A stretch of 64,000 bases of DNA, from the NCBI RefSeq assembly GCF_000716445.1, contig NZ_JNWK01000033.1, positions 1 to 64,000 of the forward strand, in the 5' to 3' direction. The position numbers were made by a program, and so were the translations under genes. Positions within the stretch are counted from its first letter, which is position 1; each line of letters opens with the position of its first letter. Of the stretch, positions 24,482 through 32,956 are shown piece after piece. Source of the stretch: Streptomyces wedmorensis (GTDB lineage Bacteria; Actinomycetota; Actinomycetes; Streptomycetales; Streptomycetaceae). A model generated the notes under the pieces. It made no database searches, was not told the DNA's origin, and saw only the letters and a program-made list of their open reading frames with translations.

Positions 24482-25266
24482 GCGGCGGCGGCGAGGGACT
24501 TCCGGTCCGGGTGCCGGGCGGTGGGTATCCGCTCGGCCATCCGGACCTCGGCGGTGAGGCGGCGGGCGGTGACGACCCGCCACAGCGATGCGCCGAGCGG
24601 GTCGTCTCCGACGTAGGCGGCCGCTCCGGTGGGCCGGTAGTCGATCCGTACGGGCTGGACGTCGGCCCCGCTGTCGAGCGCGGCCTGGAACGCGGCCGGC
24701 CGGAAGCGGCCGGCCGCCCGGCCGCACCAGGTCGACCCTTCGGGGAAGACGACGACCCGACCGCCCCGCGCGAGCGCTCCGGTCATCTCCCGCACCGTCC
24801 CGGGCAGGGCGCGGAGCCCGTCCCGGTCGAGGAAGAGGGTGCCGCCGAGCGCGGCGAGCACGCCGAGGACCGGCCAGCCGCGCACTTCGGCCTTGGCGAC
24901 CATCCGGCCGGGCAGCAGGGCCGCGACGAGGGGGATGTCCAGCCAGGAGACGTGGTTGGCGACGACGAGGAGCGGACCGGCGGCAGGAGCCGTCCCTTCG
25001 TACCGAACGCGTACTCCGAAGGCGCGGACCACGGCCCGCACCCAGGTCCGGACGAGGCCGGGCCGGGCGGCGGGCGGGAGCAGTGCGGCGGCGGGTGCGA
25101 GGAGGATGCCGAGGAGGACGGTGCCGGTGCCGGCGGCCAGCCGCAGGACGGCGAGGGCGGTGCCGGCGGTGTCGTGGTCGCCGTCGGTGTGCGGGTGGGC
25201 GGCGCAGCGGTCCGGGGTGCAGGGTGCCGTGGGGAGCCACGGCGAGGGTGCCGTGGGGCGGTTCAC
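24376..25266 (-). CDS. Lysophospholipid acyltransferase, OlsA-like (PlsC family)
   Basis: 296 residues. A membrane segment (about 37-66) is followed by the acyltransferase domain with the catalytic NHVSWLD (H105-x4-D110) and the substrate motif VVVFPEGSTWCG (about 165). GTG 25264-25266 overlaps the upstream stop (GTGA), showing coupling to the OlsB-like gene. Together they fit ornithine-lipid synthesis, in which OlsA adds the second fatty acid to the lyso-ornithine lipid. A general 1-acylglycerol-3-phosphate acyltransferase is the alternative. The last 35 codons run antisense into egtD, giving an Arg/Ser/Ala-rich tail unlike the family. Confidence 0.78.
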   Translation of the reverse strand: MNRPTAPSPWLPTAPCTPDRCAAHPHTDGDHDTAGTALAVLRLAAGTGTVLLGILLAPAAALLPPAARPGLVRTWVRAVVRAFGVRVRYEGTAPAAGPLLVVANHVSWLDIPLVAALLPGRMVAKAEVRGWPVLGVLAALGGTLFLDRDGLRALPGTVREMTGALARGGRVVVFPEGSTWCGRAAGRFRPAAFQAALDSGADVQPVRIDYRPTGAAAYVGDDPLGASLWRVVTARRLTAEVRMAERIPTARHPDRKSLAAAAQRAVASDSANLPSASVHQRSRSRSAAASSARTPA

Positions 25267-26180
25267 CGCGTCGGGGCGAGCGACAGGAAGTGGTTGAGGT
25301 AGCGCGGGTTGGTGCGGCGCAGCGAGAGCAGGACGTAGAGGTCGGCGACGCCGAAGTCGGGGTCGTGTGCGGGGGCGCCGCAGACCCAGGCGCCGAGCCT
25401 GAGGTAGCCGCGCAGCAGCGGCGGGAGCTCGGTGCGGCCTTCGGGGCGGGTGACGCCGTCGGGGTTCCACAGCTTGTGCGGGGTGACCCAGTACTCCTCC
25501 GGGGCGAGGTGCTTGGCCTTGACGGTGTCCCAGGTGGCGGCGGCGAGGGTGCCGCCGTCGGCGAGCGGGAGGGAGCAGCAGCCGGCGAGCCAGTTGTGCC
25601 CGGTGTCGGTCATGTAGCGGGCGAGTCCGGCCCAGATGAGGGCGATGACGGCGCCGTTGCGGTGGGCGGGGTGGACGCAGGAGCGTCCGACCTCGACGAG
25701 GTCGTGCCGGACGGGCGCGAGCCGGGTGAGGTCGAACTCGGTCTCGGAGTAGAGGCGGCCGGCGACGGCGGCCCGCTCGGGCGGCAGGATGCGGTAGGTG
25801 CCGACGACCTCGCCGGTGTTCTCCTCCCGTACGAGGAGGTGGTCGCAGTACGCGTCGAAGGCGTCGGTGTCGAGGCCGGGCTCGGGCCCGTCGATGCGGG
25901 CGCCCATCTCGCCGGCGAAGACCAGGTGGCGCAGCCGCTGGGCTGCCCGTACGTCCTCCTGGTTGCGGGCGAGGCCGACGAGGTACCGGGGGCCGGGCTC
26001 GTGGTCCGCCCGGTCCGCGGGCTGTGCGGGGACGGCGGGCGCGGGTGTCGCGGTGGGGGCGGCGAGCGCCTGTGCGGGGACGGTCAGCGTGGGGACGGTC
26101 GGCGTGGGGACGGTCGGCGTGGGGACGGTCGGCGTGGGTGCCGGTGCGGGGACGGCGAGCGTGGGCGTCGGTGCGGTCAT
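25263..26180 (-). CDS. GNAT-fold N-acyltransferase, OlsB-like
   Basis: 305 residues. Residues 1-60 are a Pro/Thr/Val/Ala repeat (VPTPT units). The rest is the acyltransf_5/OlsB fold with LRHLVFAGEMGARIDG, VVGTYRILPPERA, VEVGRSCVHPAHRNGAV and LLRGYLRLGAWVCG, typical of L-ornithine N-alpha-acyltransferases. It would transfer a 3-hydroxyacyl chain from ACP to ornithine; membranes lacking phosphate often gain these lipids. Ribosome site GGAGGA lies 7 nt before ATG 26178-26180. Overlaps the OlsA-like gene by 4 nt. Assignment as OlsB rests on motif order and the gene pair. Confidence 0.78.
   Translation of the reverse strand: MTAPTPTLAVPAPAPTPTVPTPTVPTPTVPTLTVPAQALAAPTATPAPAVPAQPADRADHEPGPRYLVGLARNQEDVRAAQRLRHLVFAGEMGARIDGPEPGLDTDAFDAYCDHLLVREENTGEVVGTYRILPPERAAVAGRLYSETEFDLTRLAPVRHDLVEVGRSCVHPAHRNGAVIALIWAGLARYMTDTGHNWLAGCCSLPLADGGTLAAATWDTVKAKHLAPEEYWVTPHKLWNPDGVTRPEGRTELPPLLRGYLRLGAWVCGAPAHDPDFGVADLYVLLSLRRTNPRYLNHFLSLAPTR
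26089..26133. repeat. 15-bp tandem repeat inside the OlsB-like gene
   Basis: Three identical copies of GTGGGGACGGTCGGC (26089-26103, 26104-26118, 26119-26133), with diverged copies on both sides. Read on the minus strand they encode the repeated TPTVP units of the protein's N-terminus; 15 bp keeps the frame, so copy-number change would only alter linker length. Confidence 0.9.
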
Positions 26181-26217
26181 GGCGGGCTCCTCCGGCGGAC
26201 GGAAGGGGACGGGGCGG

Positions 26218-26244
26218 GCCGGGCCGCTTGCGCGGTGGCCCGGC
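26218..26244. terminator. Hairpin between sugar-binding protein gene and OlsB-like gene
   Basis: GCCGGGCC (26218-26225) and GGCCCGGC (26237-26244) pair over an 11-nt loop. It lies about 75 nt past the solute-binding protein stop and upstream of the OlsB-like start, so it probably terminates the former. Confidence 0.55.
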
Positions 26245-26317
26245 TCCCTACTTCTTCCGTGACCGGCTGGATTCGAGTTGACCGTCCGGGGGATCGCCGG
26301 TGTGCGAACGCTGAATG

Positions 26318-27568
26318 CTATTCGGCGAGCGTGTCCGTGATGGCGGCCGAGGCCTCCTTGGCCGCCTTCAGCGGGTCCTCTCCCATCAGGACGGCCGTCA
26401 TGTACGGCTTGATGGGGTTGTCCCCCTCGACGCTGGCCCACTGCGGGGAGTTGGGGGTGGCCCGGCCGCGCACGGCGCCCTTGGCCATGACGGCGGTGGC
26501 CTCCTGGTTGGCGACGACGGAGGCGAGGCTCTTCTTGTTGGGCACGTAGCCCATCGTGCGGGCGAGCTCGGACTGCCACTTCTCGCCCGCGAGCGCCTTG
26601 ACGACGTCGATGGCGGCGGTCCGCTCGGGCGCGTTCTCCGGGATGATGAGGTCGGAGCCGCCGGTGAAGACGGCGCAGGGCTGGCCGGCCCTCCCGCCGG
26701 GTATCGGGAAGTAGCCGAGCTTGTCCTTGAGCCCCGGGTTGGCCTTGAGGATGGCGGCGACGGCGCTGGGGGTGGCGATGAGCTGGGCCACGTCGCCCTT
26801 GGCGAAGACGTCGGCCTGCGGGGGGTTCTGCTCGTCCGCGTTCTTGGGGCCGGAGCCGAGGGACTGGAGCTCCTTGTAGTAGGCCATGCCGCGCCGGGCC
26901 GCGGGCGATTCGAGCGCGCCGGTCCACTCCCCGCCCTTGTCGACGGCGAGCTCGCCGCCCTCGTCCCAGATGAAGCCGGCGAGGGTGTACCAGTCCTGTC
27001 CGGCGAGGTAGATGCCCTGGTTGCCGTCGCGGTTGAGCTTCTCGGTGTCGGAGAGCCATTCGGCGCGGGTGGCCGGCGGCGCGTCGATGCCGGCGGCGCT
27101 GAACAGGTCCTTGTTGTAGATGACGATGCGGTTGGCCGCGTACCAGGGGATGCCGTACTGGGAGCCGCCGATGCTGCCGGGTTCGGCGAGGCCGGGCACC
27201 CAGTCCTCGCTGCCGAGGTCGCGCACGGACTCCAGGGTGAGGTCGAAGAGCTTCTCGGTGTCGGCGTACTGGGCGACCTGGGTGTTGCCGACCTCGATGA
27301 CGTCCGGGCCGCCGGAGCCCTCGATGGCCTCGGTGACCTTCTTCCCGATGCCGGTCCAGTCCTGGATGGTGACCTTGAGCTCGACGTCGTCGTGCTCGTC
27401 CTCGTACGCCTCCGTGAAGCGCGTGAGGAAGTCCTCGCTGACGCTGTCCCGCATCAGCCAGATGTTGACGGTCTTCGTCTGGCCGCCGCCACCCGGCAGC
27501 ATCCCGCAGCCGGCGAGGGCGAGTGCGAGGGCGGCTGCCAAGGGGCAGGCGAGATGGCGGTTCTTCAC
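26318..27568 (-). CDS. Orphan sugar ABC transporter substrate-binding lipoprotein
   Basis: 416 residues. The signal peptide ends in lipobox ALAGC (Cys about 21). The mature protein is a family 1 solute-binding protein: VNIWLMRDSVSEDF, GGPDVIEVGNTQVAQYA, YGIPWYAANRIVIYNKDLF, GGSDLIIPENAPERTAA, GYVPNKKSLASV. Start GTG 27566-27568 follows AGAAGGTGA and begins directly before the signal; earlier in-frame codons add a non-signal stretch. No permease or ATPase genes adjoin, so it must use components encoded elsewhere. The upstream DasR-like operator suggests an amino-sugar such as GlcNAc or chitobiose (inference). Confidence 0.88.
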   Translation of the reverse strand: MKNRHLACPLAAALALALAGCGMLPGGGGQTKTVNIWLMRDSVSEDFLTRFTEAYEDEHDDVELKVTIQDWTGIGKKVTEAIEGSGGPDVIEVGNTQVAQYADTEKLFDLTLESVRDLGSEDWVPGLAEPGSIGGSQYGIPWYAANRIVIYNKDLFSAAGIDAPPATRAEWLSDTEKLNRDGNQGIYLAGQDWYTLAGFIWDEGGELAVDKGGEWTGALESPAARRGMAYYKELQSLGSGPKNADEQNPPQADVFAKGDVAQLIATPSAVAAILKANPGLKDKLGYFPIPGGRAGQPCAVFTGGSDLIIPENAPERTAAIDVVKALAGEKWQSELARTMGYVPNKKSLASVVANQEATAVMAKGAVRGRATPNSPQWASVEGDNPIKPYMTAVLMGEDPLKAAKEASAAITDTLAE

Positions 27569-27673
27569 GTGGGTCACCTTCTGCGGGTTCAGCACAGGGG
27601 CGTGCGGCATGGGGGGCTGACCCGACATGGGGGGACCGAACGGGGTGTTCGCGCGGGTATGTGGCCTGGATTC

Positions 27674-27716
27674 TGGTCTGGACCAACGGGATGGTCAAGT
27701 CCTGGACCATCCCGTT
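27674..27716. promoter_or_regulatory. DasR-like (dre) operator plus adjoining inverted repeat
   Basis: TGGTCTGGACCA (27674-27685) matches the DasR dre core TGGTCTAGACCA at 11 of 12 positions, about 105 nt upstream of the sugar-binding lipoprotein start. It abuts a 12-bp inverted repeat AACGGGATGGTC / GACCATCCCGTT (27685-27696, 27705-27716; 8-nt loop) that contains further GGTC/GACC half-sites. Control by DasR or another GntR/HutC protein is an inference from this similarity. Confidence 0.5.
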
Positions 27717-27848
27717 CCGACCCGAGGTCGGGCAGCCGGATCCGTTACCTTCGGTAGCCCTCCGGGCACCGCCCGGCCGCCGTCGTGTCGCGCGCCGACG
27801 CACCCTGGGGCACCGTGGAGGGAACGCACCGAGAGGAGTTCGGCCCCC

Positions 27849-28064
27849 ATGTCGAATCACACCTACCGCGTCACCGAGATCGTCGGCACCTCCACCGAGG
27901 GCGTCGACGCGGCCATCCGCAACGGCATCAAGCGCGCCTCGCAGACGCTGCGGGGCCTCGACTGGTTCGAGGTCACGCAGGTACGCGGCCACATCGTCGA
28001 CGGCGCCATCGAGCACTACCAGGTCGGCCTCAAGGTCGGTTTCCGCCTGGAGGACGAGGGCTGA
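27849..28064 (+). CDS. Dodecin (flavin-storage protein)
   Basis: 71 residues, the full dodecin length. It has the expected single beta-alpha-beta2 fold: YRVTEIVGTSTEGVDAAIRN, a helix with KRASQTLRGLDWFEV (the Trp stacks on flavin), then GHIVDGAIEHYQVGLKVGFRLED. Dodecins form hollow dodecamers that bind riboflavin, FMN or CoA and buffer free flavin. GAGAGGAG lies about 10 nt before the ATG. Monocistronic, divergent from the sugar-binding lipoprotein. Confidence 0.93.
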   Translation: MSNHTYRVTEIVGTSTEGVDAAIRNGIKRASQTLRGLDWFEVTQVRGHIVDGAIEHYQVGLKVGFRLEDEG

Positions 28065-28112
28065 CGGACCCCGTTCCCGATACCGCCCGACAGCCGGCAC
28101 GGCCCACCGGGT

Positions 28113-28250
28113 CAGGCACGGCCCACCCGACAGGCACAGCCCACCCGTCAGGCACGGCCCGCCCGTCAGGCACGGCCCGAAGGTCAGGCACGGCCCGAAG
28201 GTCAGGCACGGCCCGAAGGTCAGGTCCGGCCCGAAGGTCAGGTCCGGCCC
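28113..28250. repeat. 18-bp minisatellite at the end of the HAD gene
   Basis: Nearly eight tandem copies of CAGGCACGGCCCGAAGGT with substitutions that increase toward the dodecin side; three central copies are identical (28167-28220). The stop codon of the minus-strand HAD phosphatase (28238-28240) falls in the penultimate copy. A longer, divergent copy precedes the array at 28091. Confidence 0.92.
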
Positions 28251-28726
28251 TCCTTCTCCTGGGCTTCCCGCAGTGCCTCGGAGGGCTCGGCCCACCGGGC
28301 GCGCACGACCCGGAAACCGGCCTCCTCCGCCGCGTCGCACACCGCCATGTCGTCGTCGACCAGCATCCTCACCGTGCGGTCGGCGGCGAGACGGCGCAGG
28401 ACCTCCACCTTGGTCACCCGGGCGGGCCGGAAGTCGCGATGGCGCCGCATGTGGACGGCCCCCTCGGGAAGTCCCTGCTCCGCCAGCCACTCCACCGTCG
28501 CCCGCCGGCAGCGCTCCGGCCGCCCCGTCAGGTACACCACCTCGCACTCCTCCGCCGCCTCACGGCACAGCCCGATGCCCTCGTCGAGCGGCGGGTCGTC
28601 GGGCGCCGCCGCGAAGAAGGCGTCCCAGTCCTTGGGCTTGCGCTCAAGGTAGTGCTGCCGGTGTGCGGTGGCGGCCAGCGTGTTGTCCAGGTCGAAGACG
28701 GCCAGGGGCCTGTTGTCCGATGTCAC
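28238..28726 (-). CDS. HAD-superfamily phosphatase (PNKP-phosphatase-like)
   Basis: 162 residues. HAD motif I is LAVFDLDNTLAATAHRQHYL (nucleophile and acid Asp near residue 12). Motif II is VVYLTGRPERCRRATVEWL (Thr near 66) and motif III/IV is VRMLVDDDMAVCDAAEEAG (about 125). The LTGRPE context is typical of HAD acid phosphatases and of the 3'-phosphatase domain of polynucleotide kinases; no kinase domain is present. GTG 28724-28726 is the first start that includes motif I. The C-terminus ends in the adjacent minisatellite. Confidence 0.82.
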   Translation of the reverse strand: MTSDNRPLAVFDLDNTLAATAHRQHYLERKPKDWDAFFAAAPDDPPLDEGIGLCREAAEECEVVYLTGRPERCRRATVEWLAEQGLPEGAVHMRRHRDFRPARVTKVEVLRRLAADRTVRMLVDDDMAVCDAAEEAGFRVVRARWAEPSEALREAQEKEGRT

Positions 28727-28833
28727 GGCCCCCAGCGTAGGAGCCGTACGCCGCGGGCACCGGGGGATTCCACGCCGAGTCCCGGCACGGGCCCCGGGCC
28801 CGGCGCCCGCTGACCCCGGCGTGGTCCCCCGGG

Positions 28834-31800
28834 TCAGCGGGGGTAGCCGAAGAGCGGGAGGTCGGTGGTGAGGGCGTCGGCCAGGATGGTCGTGCCGAGT
28901 TCGTTGGGATGGAAGGACTGCTGGCTCACCAGCGGGTTGAGACCGGGGAAGCCGCCCTTCGCGCCTTCGCCGCGCGTGGGCTTGGGAATGCCCGCGTTGA
29001 CCGCCTCGGGGTTTCCGCACACCCCTCGGGAGCCGAACCGCTCGATCGGGTCGGTGAAGTGGACGTCCATCCGGTCGGGCCACTCGCGGAGTTCCTTGAC
29101 CACCGACGCGAGTGTGTCGCGCAGGTGGAGGGCGATCTTCCCCATCCACTCGACCTCTCCGGCCTCCGGGTTGTAGAAGGCGGTCTGACCGGGCTGGGAC
29201 GTCGTGTCGCAGGAGGCGGTGAACAGCTTCACGTAGCCCATGAGGACGATCTTGGCGTTGGGGGCGGCCTGGGCGATCTGTTGCAGGGCCGTCTTCACGG
29301 AGGGCCCGACCTTGTCCGTGATCCGCTTCCTCGTCGTGGCGTCCAGGTTCAGGACGAAGTTCTCGTGACAGGCGTCCGTGGCGAAGCAGGAGGCGATGAT
29401 GTCGGCGAAACCGGCGTCGTTGCCTCCGATGGACAGCAGGACCAGCGTCGTGTTCTCGTCGAGGAACCCCTTGTCCAGCTGCGGGGGTTCGAGGTGCTGG
29501 CCCTCGGCCGCCAGTCCGAAGGCGTTGCGCACCGGCTCCTGACCGGGCGCGGCCGTCGGCAGGAGCATCTGCGTGCGGGCGCCGCTGCACGCCAGGAGGT
29601 GCGCGTCGACCTCGGGATCCCAGACGTCCGTCCGGTAGCCGAGGGTGTGCCGGCTGCCGGGCAGCCGGGTCTTGCGGGACCAGGCGGCGTACGAGCGGTG
29701 GCAGGCGTTGGCGTAGGCCGTCAGGCCCATGCGGTCGGACTCCGGGTAGTACTTCGCGCCGTCGACCGGCGACGCGCCCTCGCCGGCCGCGAAGGAGTCG
29801 CCGAGGACGACGACCTGGTGCCGGGGTTTGCCGGGCAGCGGCTGGAACGCGACCGCGTCGAAGGCGATGTCCTCCTTGCCGTCCGGCTTGCCGCCGGTGA
29901 CCGAGGACAGCTCGACCCGCGGCCGCCCCGTGAACCGGAAGGCGCCCAGCGGCACCCAGCGGTTCTCCTCCGTGCGCTGGAGCAGCGTGCGCCGCTTGGG
30001 CCCGTCCGCGGTGTGCACGGTGTACGCGGCCTGCTGGGTGTGGGCGCCGTGGTTCGGCATGTGGACCATGACCCGGGCCCAGCCGTCCAACTCGCGGCCG
30101 AGTTCCCAGCGTCCGGTCACCTTCAGACGGTCGCCGAGGGCCCCGGCGCGGCTGTGGGTGAACCAGAAGTGCCCGCCGAATCCGCCGCCGATCTGGTGGA
30201 GGTCGGCCTTGGAGAGGTAGTCCCCGGTCTGTCCGTCCTTGGCGAAGTCGAAGGCGAAGGTGCCGTCGCTGCGCCGCGGGCAGGCGGTCGGCGTGATCGC
30301 GGGCACGTCGGCGGGGACGTCGTCCACGACGAGGACGCCCTGGGGCAGGTCCTCGGCCTGGCAGTTCGGCTGGTGGACCGACACGTCGGGCGGATTGCCG
30401 TGCTCTCCCGCGTTGAACCGGATCTTCTCGTTGCCGCACTCGGTGGCGCAGTCGTCCTTCCATTCCACCGACCCGTGCCACCAGCACTTCAGGTCGTACT
30501 TTCCGGTGGCCGGGTTGATGTGACCGCAGTGGCTGGGCGGTTCGGGCTTCTCCCCCGGTTTCGAGGGCATCACCGACGGGTCGTCGGGCACGAACGTGCG
30601 GCGCTGGTCGCAGTCGTTGGCCTCCACCAGGCAGAACAGGAAGCGCGGCGGCTTGACCTGGGCGCGCTGCTCGGGGGTGTTCCACCAGGCGGGCTGGAAC
30701 CCGGCCCCTTTGTTCCCGGTGGTCTTGCCGATGGAGTGCGCGGCCCAGCCCAGGACCTTCTCCGGGTAGGGCCAGTCCTGGGGGTGGGAGGCGTCGCTGG
30801 GCCGGCCGTCGAGGAACGGGTGCCGGTTCTCGGAGTAGTGGGCGTTGGCCGGGTTGTTCAACCAGCCGAGCCCCCAGGGGACGCCCGCTCCCTCCCTGGC
30901 GTAGAAGCCGCTGTTGTACGCCCAGACCGCCATGAACCAGTTCTCGGGGCGGGCGGGGTCCCCGTCGTGGACCTTCATGCCGTACGCGGCCTGCTCGTTC
31001 CACTTCTCGGCGAGGATGCGGGCGCCCGCCGCGAGGTTCGCGGCGTAGTCCACGGCGATGGCCCGCTGCCGGTCGGGCGGCAGGGCGACCTCGCCGGGCT
31101 TGGTGCGGCCGGCCATCCGCATGCCGTCGGTGACCTGGGTGATGCCGTAGCCGCAGTCCGCGTGCGTCCAGTCGACGTCCCACTTGTTCTCGTCGGCGGC
31201 GACCTTGAACGGGATGCCGTAGTAGTTCCCGATCAGCGGGTTGCCGGTCAGCCCTTCGACGGTGTGGCGGGACGCCTGCCACATGTTGGACTCCTGGGCG
31301 GTGATGCCGAGCAGGATCTGCGCGGGGATCCGTCCGCCGCCCGCGAGGGGGACGGGAGGGAACATGCGGTTCGGCGCGTAGGCGGGCAGGCCGGAGCCCT
31401 TCCAGTTCGCCGGCCGCTCCAGGTCGAGACGTCCTTGGGCGAGCATGTCGGCGGCCCACTCCACCTGGTGGGGGGTCGGCTGGTAGACCTGCGTGCGGAC
31501 GTCGCTCCGGGCGACGGAGCAGGTGCGGTCGGCGTCGACGGGATCGTGCGGGTCCTCGGCCGCGCGCGGTCCTGCCACGGCGCGCGCCGTGAGGCGCGGG
31601 GACGGGGCGTGTCCCTGTTCCGGGCGGGCGGGCGTCCGCCGCTCCACGGGGACGTGGGCCACGCTCTGTCGTCCGGTGCCCACGGTCACCGTCGTGACGC
31701 GCGGCCCGTCGGCGGTCCGACGGCCCGGTCCGAGCTCCGTGTCGGTCACGGCGATCGCGCCGGTGGAGGAGGGCGTCGCCGTGGCCGGCACGGCGAGCCG

Positions 31801-32715
31801 GGACGCGGTCGCCGGCAGTGCCCCTTCCGTCTCCCCTGGTACCGCGGCGGTCTTCGGAGCGCGCGTTTCGCCGGGAAGTCCCGTGAGGAACACCCGGCCG
31901 CCGGCCCCCGGGGACAGGCCCACGCGGCCGGTCTCGCCGACCGCGTAGGAGTGGGTGCCGCCCTGGTGGTGCCGGCGGACGCGCACCTGGTCGGCCGTGT
32001 GGTCCATGAACCAGACGCCGCCTTCGCGGTCGGGGTGGAGCTCGAACGGTGTGCCCGTCGATCGGGCAAGGGTGCGCAGGGATCCGTCGGGGTCGATCCG
32101 CACCACCCGGGGGCCCGACGCCGCCACCAGCCCCTGCGAGGTCGGCACGGCGGACGTGACCTGACCGGCCGCCGTCACGGGATCGCCGAGGGTGCCCGAG
32201 GCGGTGTCCAGGCGCATCAGCCGGGTCTGCCCGAGGTCGGTGTCACCCGCCTGGGTGAGCACGGCTTCCTCGCCCGCGCCGCATCCCGGGTTGTAGTACG
32301 CGAGGGTCGTCCGCACCGGCAGTTTGCGCACGGCGCCGGTGTCCAGGTCCACGACCGCCGAGAAGCCGCCCCGCAGGAAGAGTTCGGGCCGGTTGGTGAA
32401 CGTCCGGGGCGCGTAGACGACCACGAGTCTGCGTCCGGAGGCCGTCAGGCAGGCGTTGCCGATCCATCGGTCGGTGTCGATCCCGGGCTCGGAGAGGGAG
32501 GTGACGGTTCGCCAGGCATGCCCCTCCGACTTCCGGGCCACGAGGACGTGGAAGCCTTCCTCGTCGCCGACGCCGGTCCACGCGAGGTCGCCGCCGGGTT
32601 CCACGGCCGTCGCGGAGGCCGGCCGTGGGCTGACTCCGGGAGCGGGTTCGGGGATCGAGGGCGCGACGAGTCCGATCGCGGCCGCGCACGCGAGGGCAGC
32701 GGCGAACAGGCGCAT
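28834..32715 (-). CDS. Large secreted multidomain protein: propeller, lytic-transglycosylase-like and SGNH hydrolase domains
   Basis: 1293 residues with an N-terminal signal peptide (MRLFAAALACAAAIGLVAPS). About 35-290 reads as repeated beta strands of a propeller; a Pro/Thr-rich linker follows. About 415-620 resembles a lysozyme/transglycosylase fold (QILLGITAQESNMWQAS with candidate Glu, YGITQVTDGMRMAG, WAYNSGFYAREG). A Cys-containing spacer and a golvesin-like jelly roll (about 830-950, GGGFGGHFWFTHS) come next. A C-terminal SGNH/GDSL hydrolase (about 985-1290) has VVLGDSFAAGEGAS, LLSIGGNDAGFADI and a late SFHPNELG holding the catalytic His. It probably remodels or degrades cell wall or polymer outside the cell. 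Alone in its transcription unit. Confidence 0.82.
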   Translation of the reverse strand: MRLFAAALACAAAIGLVAPSIPEPAPGVSPRPASATAVEPGGDLAWTGVGDEEGFHVLVARKSEGHAWRTVTSLSEPGIDTDRWIGNACLTASGRRLVVVYAPRTFTNRPELFLRGGFSAVVDLDTGAVRKLPVRTTLAYYNPGCGAGEEAVLTQAGDTDLGQTRLMRLDTASGTLGDPVTAAGQVTSAVPTSQGLVAASGPRVVRIDPDGSLRTLARSTGTPFELHPDREGGVWFMDHTADQVRVRRHHQGGTHSYAVGETGRVGLSPGAGGRVFLTGLPGETRAPKTAAVPGETEGALPATASRLAVPATATPSSTGAIAVTDTELGPGRRTADGPRVTTVTVGTGRQSVAHVPVERRTPARPEQGHAPSPRLTARAVAGPRAAEDPHDPVDADRTCSVARSDVRTQVYQPTPHQVEWAADMLAQGRLDLERPANWKGSGLPAYAPNRMFPPVPLAGGGRIPAQILLGITAQESNMWQASRHTVEGLTGNPLIGNYYGIPFKVAADENKWDVDWTHADCGYGITQVTDGMRMAGRTKPGEVALPPDRQRAIAVDYAANLAAGARILAEKWNEQAAYGMKVHDGDPARPENWFMAVWAYNSGFYAREGAGVPWGLGWLNNPANAHYSENRHPFLDGRPSDASHPQDWPYPEKVLGWAAHSIGKTTGNKGAGFQPAWWNTPEQRAQVKPPRFLFCLVEANDCDQRRTFVPDDPSVMPSKPGEKPEPPSHCGHINPATGKYDLKCWWHGSVEWKDDCATECGNEKIRFNAGEHGNPPDVSVHQPNCQAEDLPQGVLVVDDVPADVPAITPTACPRRSDGTFAFDFAKDGQTGDYLSKADLHQIGGGFGGHFWFTHSRAGALGDRLKVTGRWELGRELDGWARVMVHMPNHGAHTQQAAYTVHTADGPKRRTLLQRTEENRWVPLGAFRFTGRPRVELSSVTGGKPDGKEDIAFDAVAFQPLPGKPRHQVVVLGDSFAAGEGASPVDGAKYYPESDRMGLTAYANACHRSYAAWSRKTRLPGSRHTLGYRTDVWDPEVDAHLLACSGARTQMLLPTAAPGQEPVRNAFGLAAEGQHLEPPQLDKGFLDENTTLVLLSIGGNDAGFADIIASCFATDACHENFVLNLDATTRKRITDKVGPSVKTALQQIAQAAPNAKIVLMGYVKLFTASCDTTSQPGQTAFYNPEAGEVEWMGKIALHLRDTLASVVKELREWPDRMDVHFTDPIERFGSRGVCGNPEAVNAGIPKPTRGEGAKGGFPGLNPLVSQQSFHPNELGTTILADALTTDLPLFGYPR

Positions 32716-32754
32716 GGGGACCTCCAGGGACGAGCACCGTGATCACCGACAACG

Positions 32755-32767
32755 TTACGCAGCGTAA
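32755..32767. promoter_or_regulatory. Short perfect dyad upstream of the multidomain hydrolase gene
   Basis: TTACGC-A-GCGTAA lies 40 nt upstream of the ATG at 32713-32715. It is a plausible operator; I do not recognise the regulator. Confidence 0.4.
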
Positions 32768-32847
32768 TCATCCCTGGCCATCCTCCACAGGGGTGGCCGT
32801 GTGGCGAGTTCTCGCCGCGCCGGCGGCGGCGCGCCTCCCGACCGGCG

Positions 32848-32885
32848 GCCCGGTCCCGGCCGCACTGCCGCGGCCGGGACCGGGC
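32848..32885. terminator. Strong terminator after the lectin gene
   Basis: Perfect 15-bp arms (32848-32862, GCCCGGTCCCGGCCG; 32871-32885) over an 8-nt loop, about 70 nt past the lectin stop on the minus strand. It insulates the downstream hydrolase promoter. Confidence 0.85.
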
Positions 32886-32956
32886 CCTGCCGCGGCGGTG
32901 CGGCCGGTAACCCCGCACAGCTCCCCGGCGCCACCGGCCCCGGGACGGCCTGTGAC

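Noticed and set aside
28909..32742. A plus-strand open frame of more than 1200 codons antisense to the large hydrolase
   Set aside because: It is an antisense shadow: its residues are the Val/Gly/Ala/Arg mix expected opposite GC-rich coding DNA, with no domain, signal or ribosome site, while the minus strand carries clear motifs.
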